A stretch of DNA of 64,000 nt from Pectinatus haikarae (GTDB lineage: Bacteria > Bacillota > Negativicutes > Selenomonadales > Selenomonadaceae). Below, piece after piece: positions 6,703 through 13,357 of this stretch. The stretch is from NCBI RefSeq assembly GCF_030813505.1, contig NZ_JAUSUE010000002.1. The stretch is one strand, 5' to 3'. The notes below the pieces were generated by a model. The model did no database searches and was not told the DNA's origin. It worked only from the letters and a program-made list of their open reading frames with translations. How positions within the stretch are numbered: the first letter of the stretch is position 1; every line of letters begins with the position of its first letter. Made by a program: the position numbers and the translations under genes.

Positions 6703-8416
6703 GAGAAGATTTTCCTTTACAGACATAATAATAATTGCTGTTATTTTTATAATTCTGTATATTATACTAAAACTCAGTTCAGGGATGAATATTCCTTTTG
6801 TTCAGGGAGATCATCTGAATATAGACCTTTCCCCGCTGATGCTTCCTTATTATGCGGGAAGATCCTTGCTGCGCATGTTTATAGCATTTTTCTTTTCTCT
6901 CTTATTTACTTTTATATACGGATATATAGCGGCAAAGGTGAAAACGGCAGGATCTGTAATGGTTCCTGTTTTGGATATTTTGCAATCTATTCCTGTTCTG
7001 GGTTTTTTATCAGCCACTATAATAGCTTTTATGGCGGCTTTTCCCAATAGCCTGATGGGGGTTGAATGTGCTTCCATTTTTGCTATTTTTACAGGACAGG
7101 CATGGAATATGACATTTAGTTTTTATCATTCCTTGATGACTATTCCTAAGGATCTGGAAGAAGCCGGGCAAATGCTGCATTTTAACCCCTGGCGCAGATT
7201 CATCAGCCTGGAGCTGCCTATTTCTGCTATCGGCCTTATATGGAATGGGATGATGTCATTCGGCGGCGGCTGGTTTTTTTTGGCAGCCAGTGAGGCAATC
7301 AGTGTTTTAGGTGAAGATATTCATTTACCGGGTATAGGTTCTTATCTCGCTGTTGCAGTCGAATCCGGCAATGTACAGGCAATGCTGTATGCTATGCTGG
7401 TCATGCTTGTTATGATACTTTTGGTGGATCAACTTTTTTGGCGGCCGCTTATCGTATGGGGGCAGCGCTTTAAACTTGAGTTTTCTGAGGCTAAAGAGCA
7501 GCCGGATTCTTTTGTCTATAATGTTTTATACAGGTCTTTCATAATGTACTGGCTGTACAGTCATATATTTGCACCAATTGGTATTTTTTTTAACAGATGT
7601 ATATTGTGGTTCTTTGATAGGTTGGAAAAAGCACCGCATACATATGTGAGTATAAATGCCGGCTATTTTGTGCAAAGGGGATGTAAAGTATTTATTGCAC
7701 TATTTCTTTTGTATGAGCTTTATGCACCGGCAAAAGAGGCTGTATTTATGCTGTATGACATAGGCTTCAATGATCTGTATCAGGCATTTATCATGGGATT
7801 ATATACAGGAGGACGCGTATTGGCAGCACTTTTCCTGGGTGCACTCTGGACTATACCGGTGGGTGTTAAAATAGGACTTAATCCCAGACTTTCTGCGAAA
7901 ATGCAGCCTTTGGTGCAGATAGCCGCTTCTTTTCCAGCCAATATGCTTTTTCCCTTCTTTACAATATTATTTGTTGAATACCATGTCAATTTTGAATACG
8001 GTTCTATTTTGTTAATGATGATGGGGACGCAATGGTATATTCTTTTTAATGTTATTGCCGGGGCAATGAGTATACCAAATGATTTGATCGAAGCTACGGA
8101 GATTTTTGAATTGAGCGGCTGGAAAAAGTGGAAATCACTGATATTGCCGAGTATTTTTCCGCATTTGGTAACAGGTTTTATAACCGCGTCAGGAGGAGCA
8201 TGGAACGCGAGTATAATCTCTGAGCTTGTCAGTTGGAAAAAATATACACTCACTGCTTCAGGTATAGGCGCATATATCAGCACAGCAACCTCTGCCGGTG
8301 ACTGGAATGGGATTTTGGTGGGGATAGCTGTCATGTGCATTTTAGTAGTGCTGATAAATCGTTTTATATGGCATCGATTGTATTATATGGCACAGACAAA
8401 ATATCATGTTGATTAA
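6674..8416 (+). CDS. Fused double-domain ABC transporter permease (NitT/TauT-like), M-box controlled
   Basis: A 580-residue membrane protein made of two tandem BPD-type permease domains, each with its own EAA-like loop for the ATPase: first EEAGQMLHFNPWRRF near residue 165, second IEATEIFELSGWKKW near residue 475. Each domain has about six helices; the second begins around residue 330. The closest general family is the nitrate/taurine/bicarbonate type. No periplasmic binding protein is encoded nearby. The upstream M-box implies expression under Mg2+ starvation, so a role in divalent cation uptake is inferred, though the family name points elsewhere. The start is fixed by AGGAGG at 6663-6668. 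Confidence 0.85.
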   Translation: MEIFTKSLTKRRFSFTDIIIIAVIFIILYIILKLSSGMNIPFVQGDHLNIDLSPLMLPYYAGRSLLRMFIAFFFSLLFTFIYGYIAAKVKTAGSVMVPVLDILQSIPVLGFLSATIIAFMAAFPNSLMGVECASIFAIFTGQAWNMTFSFYHSLMTIPKDLEEAGQMLHFNPWRRFISLELPISAIGLIWNGMMSFGGGWFFLAASEAISVLGEDIHLPGIGSYLAVAVESGNVQAMLYAMLVMLVMILLVDQLFWRPLIVWGQRFKLEFSEAKEQPDSFVYNVLYRSFIMYWLYSHIFAPIGIFFNRCILWFFDRLEKAPHTYVSINAGYFVQRGCKVFIALFLLYELYAPAKEAVFMLYDIGFNDLYQAFIMGLYTGGRVLAALFLGALWTIPVGVKIGLNPRLSAKMQPLVQIAASFPANMLFPFFTILFVEYHVNFEYGSILLMMMGTQWYILFNVIAGAMSIPNDLIEATEIFELSGWKKWKSLILPSIFPHLVTGFITASGGAWNASIISELVSWKKYTLTASGIGAYISTATSAGDWNGILVGIAVMCILVVLINRFIWHRLYYMAQTKYHVD

Positions 8417-8429
8417 AAGGGGTGAAGCA

Positions 8430-9707
8430 ATGAAAAATTTATTGGAATTAAAAGAAATAAATAAAACTTTTAAAATAAAAGGTACATCTGATTCTACAAT
8501 TTTGGAAAATATAAATCTGCATGTAAAAGAAGGCGAATTTTTGGCTGTTCTTGGACCTTCTGGTTCCGGAAAATCAACTCTTTTGAGAATTATTGCAGGA
8601 CTTATTCCGAGCTCCAGCGGTACCGTTTCCTATCTGGGCAAGAAAATTAAAGGCGTTAATCCGGGAGTGGCAATGGTTTTTCAGTCTTTTGCCTTATTCC
8701 CATGGCTGACTGTATTAGAAAATGTTATGCTGGGGCTGGAACGAAAAAAAATATCTGTGGAGTATAAAAGAGAAAAATCAATGCAGGTCTTGGATATTGT
8801 TGGTTTGGATGGATTTGAAAATGCTTATCCGAAAGAACTTTCCGGTGGTATGAGGCAGCGTGTTGGAATAGGCAGAGCACTTGTCAGTGAACCTGATATA
8901 CTGCTCATGGATGAAGCTTTTTCGGCGCTTGATGTACTGACGGCAGAAAATTTGCGGCGCGATCTTTTGGAACTGTGGCTTGATAAAAAAATACCGACAA
9001 AATCAATAGTATTGATCACGCATGGAATAGAGGAAGCCGTTTATATGGCCGACAGAGCCATAATTTTATCTTCCGGTCCGGCAACAATAATTAAAAATAT
9101 AGATATATCTCTGCCGCGCTGGCGAGACAGAAAATCACCGGAATTTTTGTCTTATGTAGATGAGATATATTCGATAATGACAAAGAAAAAAATACCGATG
9201 ACAGAAATGCTCGTGCAGACAAAGAAAGATTTGATCATTCCATCAGTTTCGGCAGGTGCGTTGACAGGTTTTCTGGAGCTGCTGGAAGATCTCAATGAAA
9301 AAATAGATCTGTATAAACTTGCTGATCGATTTCTCATGGATATGGAAGATTTCTTGCCTTTGATAGAAGCATCCGCTCTACTGCATTTTACAAAGGTCAC
9401 AGAAGGCGATATTGAACTTACCGAGCATGGAGTAGAATTTGCCAGAGCAACAGTTCTGGAAAGAAAAAAACTTTTCAGGCAGCAGCTTTTGGAACATATT
9501 CCCTTCGTTCAGAAAATGATAAACATCCTGCGGTCAAAATCCAATAAACAAATGAATATTGAATTTTTTGAAGAACTGCAGAGTCAAACCTTCGGAGAAG
9601 AAATAGGACAAAAGCAGCTTGATCTGCTTATCGGCTGGGAAAGATATGCTGAACTTATCGAATATGACGATAATAAGGAAATAGTATACCTGGAGCAATC
9701 TGTGTAA
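8430..9707 (+). CDS. ABC transporter ATPase with C-terminal AAA-associated domain
   Basis: Residues 1-250 are an ABC ATPase of the nitrate/sulfonate class: Walker A GPSGSGKST, the Q-loop QSFALFPW, signature LSGGMRQR and Walker B ILLMDEAFSALD. Residues 270-425 form an all-helical extension resembling the 'AAA-associated' C-terminal domain (PF09821-like, from memory), rich in Leu and Glu and ending GWERYAELIEYDDNKE. Such extensions are often regulatory. ATG 8430 is preferred, with GGGGTG at 8419-8424; the ATG at 8406 would overlap the permease end. It must energise the permease upstream. A strong terminator follows. Confidence 0.87.
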   Translation: MKNLLELKEINKTFKIKGTSDSTILENINLHVKEGEFLAVLGPSGSGKSTLLRIIAGLIPSSSGTVSYLGKKIKGVNPGVAMVFQSFALFPWLTVLENVMLGLERKKISVEYKREKSMQVLDIVGLDGFENAYPKELSGGMRQRVGIGRALVSEPDILLMDEAFSALDVLTAENLRRDLLELWLDKKIPTKSIVLITHGIEEAVYMADRAIILSSGPATIIKNIDISLPRWRDRKSPEFLSYVDEIYSIMTKKKIPMTEMLVQTKKDLIIPSVSAGALTGFLELLEDLNEKIDLYKLADRFLMDMEDFLPLIEASALLHFTKVTEGDIELTEHGVEFARATVLERKKLFRQQLLEHIPFVQKMINILRSKSNKQMNIEFFEELQSQTFGEEIGQKQLDLLIGWERYAELIEYDDNKEIVYLEQSV

Positions 9708-9719
9708 TTAAAGAGGATA

Positions 9720-9764
9720 AAAATTTTGTCGGTAATAATATATTATTACCGGCAAAATTTTTTT
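9720..9764 (+). terminator. Terminator of the M-box transporter operon
   Basis: Stem AAAATTTTGTCGGTAATAAT (9720-9739) pairs with ATTATTACCGGCAAAATTTT (9742-9761), with T's continuing to 9764. The bases from 9765 to 9937 show no gene. Confidence 0.88.
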
Positions 9765-9937
9765 CTGGAACACCCTCGAGTAAGTAGACATATTGCAAAA
9801 CTATAACCTATAAAAATGCAGATTATTCTTACTTTTATGGAACAGCATCTATGACCTACTCCCGACAAATTACATTTAAAAGCAATATTGAATTAATCCG
9901 TTTTTCATGATCTATCTATTCCTAAATATATAAATAT

Positions 9938-10354
9938 TTAATATTTATTATTAAAATTGCATAGTTGCATCGCTATACCATCTTCCATAATTTCAAACCC
10001 AAATTTTTTGTAAAAACCCGCATTTTTTCTTTCCTCCGGCATAATTTCAATATATAAATAGTCTTTATATTTTTCCTTAATCATTCTAATCATAGTTGCA
10101 GCAATTTTCTTTCCTTGATACGCTGGATTTACTAAAACGTAATGAATATAAGCTACCATTTCACTATCATCTAATACTCGAACAAGCCCCACTAACCGCT
10201 CTTTATCCCAAGCAGTCAAAACAGTAGAAGAATTCTTTAATGCTTTATATAAGCGAGCAGGGTACTGTCCTGATACCCAGTCAACAGATAAAAACAATTC
10301 TTGTATTTTATCTTGGGTAAAAATTTTTTCTTCTGTATAGGTAATCTCCATCAT
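9938..10354 (-). CDS. GNAT-family N-acetyltransferase
   Basis: A 138-residue acetyl-CoA-dependent acetyltransferase of unknown substrate. The acetyl-CoA-binding motif is visible as VNPAYQGKKIAATMI near residue 78, followed by a typical YIEIMPEERKNAGFYKKFGF with the conserved Tyr of motif B. The start ATG shares bases with the stop of the hxlR gene (ATGA), so the two are translationally coupled. Base composition is more AT-rich than the flanking housekeeping genes, and the patch may be acquired. Confidence 0.85.
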   Translation of the reverse strand: MMEITYTEEKIFTQDKIQELFLSVDWVSGQYPARLYKALKNSSTVLTAWDKERLVGLVRVLDDSEMVAYIHYVLVNPAYQGKKIAATMIRMIKEKYKDYLYIEIMPEERKNAGFYKKFGFEIMEDGIAMQLCNFNNKY

Positions 10355-10749
10355 AAATTATCACCGTATCCTTCTTTATAATCACATTTTTTACATTGTG
10401 TCATTGTATTTTCATTATCTTCCCTATGATAAGCCCCAGACCATCGACAAATACTTTGTAAAACTGGAATTACAGACATTCCTTTTTTGGTAAGGCAATA
10501 TTCTACTTTAGGAGGAATTTCATCAAATGACTTCCTTTGTATAATCTCATCCAAAATTAAGTTTTTTAATGTAGCGGCTAAAACGGCATCTGTTATATTG
10601 CTCATTTCTTTGCGAAGAATACTATATCTCAAAGTGCCTTTTTCAGCTAAAACACATATAATTCTTGATTTCCATTTCCCACCAAAAATTTCAAGCCCAT
10701 ATTCAAGCGGACATCGAATATCCTCGTCTAGTTTATGTTGATACATCAA
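10351..10749 (-). CDS. HxlR-family transcriptional regulator
   Basis: A 132-residue winged-helix regulator of the HxlR type. Marks are CPLEYGLEIFGGKWKSRIICVL, the helix-turn-helix around LRKEMSNITDAVLAATLKNL, and the wing KSFDEIPPKVEYCLTKKG. The C-terminus has an extra pair CKKC that might sense a redox state or bind metal; this is speculative. An SD-like GGGGAGAG precedes the start. Its first 17 bases overlap the 3' end of the lysE remnant. It probably controls its own operon, perhaps through the palindrome at 11162. Confidence 0.88.
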   Translation of the reverse strand: MMYQHKLDEDIRCPLEYGLEIFGGKWKSRIICVLAEKGTLRYSILRKEMSNITDAVLAATLKNLILDEIIQRKSFDEIPPKVEYCLTKKGMSVIPVLQSICRWSGAYHREDNENTMTQCKKCDYKEGYGDNL

Positions 10750-11089
10750 ACTCTCCCCTTATAATATCGAAAGCGAAATATAACAAAAACAAGCTTAATA
10801 CAAAATTGATTATTTTATAGTAGTGTTGATAAATGCATTGTATTTTCATTCCAACTATATATTTCAGAATAATAATCATGGGTGAAAAAAAATCATTTAA
10901 TTCATATACCACTAATGTGCAAAGGACTTGCACACCAGCATAACCTGTACAAATACCCCAAATTAATCGTTTTCCTTTTTTCCAACCCAATTGTATTGTC
11001 GTGTTCAGCGCCAGAATATTTCCCGGACCAGGTGTAAAAGAACATACGATCATATAGCCTAACATTGTTGTAAATACCGATATTGACAT
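10733..11089 (-). pseudogene. LysE/RhtB-type exporter remnant with internal deletion
   Basis: The start ATG follows a GGGGGG run and gives MSISVFTTMLGYMIVCSFTP, then GPGNILALNTTIQLGWKKGK, the clear N-terminal signature of the LysE/RhtB amino-acid exporters. Intact members have about 200 residues; this one has about 118. Sequence is normal through the third helix (IILKYIVG), then jumps to a segment resembling the last helix (NFVLSLFLLYFAFDIIRG), so some 70 central residues seem lost in frame. A good promoter precedes it: TTGTTG, 17 bases, TATAAT on the minus strand. It is probably non-functional, though a short membrane protein is possible. Confidence 0.6.
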
Positions 11090-11123
11090 TTTATCCCCCC
11101 TAACATGAAACAAGTTTATCCCT

Positions 11124-11152
11124 ATTATAGACGGCAATCCCTATGCCAACAA
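11124..11152 (-). promoter_or_regulatory. Promoter of the lysE remnant-hxlR-GNAT operon
   Basis: On the minus strand: TTGTTG (complement of 11147-11152), 17-base spacer, TATAAT (complement of 11124-11129). Confidence 0.6.
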
Positions 11153-11161
11153 GTAACTATG

Positions 11162-11186
11162 AAAATTATTAGTGACTAATAATTTT
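11162..11186. promoter_or_regulatory. 25-bp perfect palindrome, candidate operator
   Basis: Arms AAAATTATTAGT (11162-11173) and ACTAATAATTTT (11175-11186) around a single G. It lies between the divergent lysE remnant/hxlR operon and the small gene at 11279, ten bases upstream of the minus-strand -35. No T-tract or gene end nearby suggests a terminator. HxlR is the obvious candidate to bind it. Confidence 0.55.
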
Positions 11187-11278
11187 ATTGATATCTATTC
11201 CTCTTAGAGCATTTAAAATATAATGATAGCAGGCTCAAATAAACGAAAAGAATCACATAAAAATTTGGAGGTAATACC

Positions 11279-11569
11279 ATGAAAGTAAACGCTTATTTGG
11301 AAATCACAATGAAAATTGCAAAAAGCAATCGTCCGGCTGCAGCTGAGGTTTATAACGATTATCGTGATTTATTCCTGGACACAATTGAAGGTGCTTTGAC
11401 AAAGGATCTTTTGGTTCGCGATGAAGATGTTCAGGTTCTTCACGGTTTTGACGGTGTAGAACATGCCAAGGCTTACTTATCCAGCGAGATGTTCCAGAAT
11501 GATGTATTCGCCGGCCTTAAACCACTTTGGAGTACTGATCCAGACGTAAAAATTTATGGTGTAGCATAA
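11279..11569 (+). CDS. Small conserved-looking protein, possibly ABM-type alpha/beta-barrel
   Basis: A 96-residue soluble protein beginning MKVNAYLEITMKIAKSNR, with no signal peptide or membrane segment. The pattern (a beta strand, a helix containing AAEVYNDYRDLFLDTIEG, then DLLVRDEDVQVLHGFDGVEHAKAYL) resembles the ferredoxin-like fold of small antibiotic-biosynthesis-monooxygenase relatives, which form dimeric barrels. No catalytic residue can be named. The SD GGAGG stands just before the ATG, a TATAAT occurs at 11219-11224, and a hairpin terminator follows, so it is a single-gene unit. Function unknown. Confidence 0.7.
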   Translation: MKVNAYLEITMKIAKSNRPAAAEVYNDYRDLFLDTIEGALTKDLLVRDEDVQVLHGFDGVEHAKAYLSSEMFQNDVFAGLKPLWSTDPDVKIYGVA

Positions 11570-11619
11570 TCACAATCTCTCTTACTAATCTGTGCATTGT
11601 AAACTATCAAACAGTGTAT

Positions 11620-11674
11620 AGAAAAAATACCGCTAATCCTGTATTGTACTTACAAGGACTGGCGGTGTTTTTTC
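11620..11674. terminator. Bidirectional hairpin terminator
   Basis: AGAAAAAATACCGC (11620-11633) pairs with GCGGTGTTTTTTCT (11661-11674) with an inner CCT/AGG. It ends the gene at 11279 and also lies over the last codons of the possible minus-strand ORF. Confidence 0.7.
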
Positions 11675-11944
11675 TATGGCTATTGGATCGAACAGTTGTT
11701 TGAGTTTCGTCAGTGGTGCGCGATTTGTAATAAGATCATTAACCGCCAACTCTCCGCAATCAATTTGCCGAACTGTATATTTCCACTCATTAATATTTAT
11801 AGCGGCGAGCTTTATTATATAACAGAAATTTTTGCTATTGCGGAACAAAGTACTGTCAATATTTATTAATTTAGAAGAATTTTTTATATCATACGGGAAC
11901 ATGATCAGAAGTATAGCTAATAAAGCGGATACAAAACAGGTCAT
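11633..11944 (-). CDS. Possible small secreted or membrane-anchored protein, unknown
   Basis: A 103-codon frame starting with a hydrophobic segment (TCFVSALLAILLIMFPYDI) that could be a signal peptide or anchor, then a polar domain with a single Trp and C-terminal FDPIAIEKTPPVLVS. There is no clear SD, and the last codons lie in the terminator hairpin, which weakens the case. It is the only reasonable coding frame in the 560-base gap between 11569 and 12129. No family recognised. Confidence 0.3.
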   Translation of the reverse strand: MTCFVSALLAILLIMFPYDIKNSSKLINIDSTLFRNSKNFCYIIKLAAININEWKYTVRQIDCGELAVNDLITNRAPLTKLKQLFDPIAIEKTPPVLVSTIQD

Positions 11945-12128
11945 TCTTTATAGATGACAATAATTATAAATTGCAAACAATTTCTATACATAAAGATACA
12001 ATTTTTGTATAATAAGAGTAATTTTTACTTTAACATATAAGAAATGTTAAAAACGAAATTTATAAATAGAAAATAGTTTTGGATAAAAGATGTATTAAAA
12101 ATGTTGAAAATAAGAAGGTAAAGTTACA

Positions 12129-13103
12129 ATGAAAAAAGTTATAGCTATCACTACCGGCGGAACTATTGCCATGAAATATGACAGAGAAAAGGACGGGCTT
12201 GTTCCGGCGGTCAGTGGTGAAGATCTTTTAGAAGCGGTACCTCCGCTTAAAGGTATAGCGCAGGTAGAAGTTGTTGAATATTCAAATGTGCCAAGCGGAC
12301 ACATAACTCCGGCAATGATGTTTGAGCTTGCCAAGCTGGTCGATAAAAAAGCTGCCGATGATGAAGTTGCAGGCATTGTCATAACGCATGGAACAGATAC
12401 TATTGAAGAAACGGCTTATATGCTTGATTTGGCAACGCATACACAAAAACCGGTTTGCTTGACCGGGGCAATGCGCGGTGCTTCTGATATGAGCTGGGAT
12501 GGGCCGGGAAATATTCTGGCTGCAGTTCAGGCAGCGATAAGTCAGAAGATGTTTGGTCAAGGTGTCACGGTGGTTTTAAATGATCAGATACATGCGGCAA
12601 GCGAAGTTACAAAGACTCATTCAGTAAATATGGCGACGTTTGCTTCTCCGTGGTGGGGTCCGATAGGCTATGTTTATGGTGATCAGGTAGTTGTAAAACG
12701 GCATCGCGCTATTCAACAGAAAATTTATACTGATTCATTGGAAAATGATGTTTATTTATTAAAAACAGCCGCAGGAATGGATGGTTTCCTTATAGAATGT
12801 TTGATCAAGAAAGGTGTCAAAGGAATTGTGGTGGAAGCCTTCGGCTGCGGGAATGTGCCACCTGCCGTAAAAAAAGCAATGGAAATTGCCCGCAGCCATG
12901 ATATTCCCGTGATTTTGGCGACACGGGTAACTGCAGGACGGGTGGCACCGATATATAGCTATGAGGGAAGCGCTGGCTCACTGCTTTCTTCGGGGGTCAT
13001 TCTGGCAGAGGAAAGCAGCGGACAAAAGGCGCGCATCAAATTGATGCTGGCATTAAAAGCCTCTAAAAATAATGCTGAACTGCAGGCCTATTTTACTGAT
13101 TAA
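12129..13103 (+). CDS. ansA: L-asparaginase (type I-like, cytoplasmic)
   Basis: Hydrolyses L-asparagine to aspartate and ammonia. Both catalytic Thr motifs are present: TTGGTIAMKYD near residue 8 and THGTDTIEETAYMLDL near residue 86, with the Lys-containing later part replaced by TGAMRGASDMSWDGPGN as usual. No signal peptide is present, so the enzyme stays in the cytoplasm. Length of 324 residues is normal. It stands alone, with SD-like AAGAAGG before the ATG. A large hairpin shared with leuS follows. Confidence 0.93.
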   Translation: MKKVIAITTGGTIAMKYDREKDGLVPAVSGEDLLEAVPPLKGIAQVEVVEYSNVPSGHITPAMMFELAKLVDKKAADDEVAGIVITHGTDTIEETAYMLDLATHTQKPVCLTGAMRGASDMSWDGPGNILAAVQAAISQKMFGQGVTVVLNDQIHAASEVTKTHSVNMATFASPWWGPIGYVYGDQVVVKRHRAIQQKIYTDSLENDVYLLKTAAGMDGFLIECLIKKGVKGIVVEAFGCGNVPPAVKKAMEIARSHDIPVILATRVTAGRVAPIYSYEGSAGSLLSSGVILAEESSGQKARIKLMLALKASKNNAELQAYFTD

Positions 13104-13240
13104 TGCAGATGTATAATTTTTCAGAAATCAGTGATTAATGACGTATATTAATACACCGATAATATTTTTATCATCGGCAATGCCGATATAAAAAATGGGC
13201 ACTGCTGTAAAAAGCACAACTAATACTTGATTCTGTGCAT

Positions 13241-13328
13241 AAAAAAGCTCCGGAGGCATGAAAAAACTTTTATAAATCGGCTATAAATCTGATTTATGAA
13301 GTGAGTTCATACCTCCGGAGTTTTATTT
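13241..13328. terminator. Convergent terminator between ansA and leuS
   Basis: Arms CTCCGGAGG (13248-13256) and CCTCCGGAG (13312-13320) are perfect, flanked by A6 on the left and TTTTATTT on the right, so it can act on both strands. The interior contains a second small stem (ATAAAT with ATTTAT). Confidence 0.8.
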
Positions 13329-13357
13329 AAGAAAAAGCGATTCAAAACCGGATAAAA

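Noticed and set aside
7780..8340. 186-codon minus-strand frame opposite the M-box permease
   Set aside because: Antisense to an evident permease domain; no SD and no family resemblance.
9930..9948. 19-base AT-only palindrome at the GNAT 3' end
   Set aside because: Pure A/T composition makes such palindromes common by chance; no T-tract structure typical of a terminator is clear.
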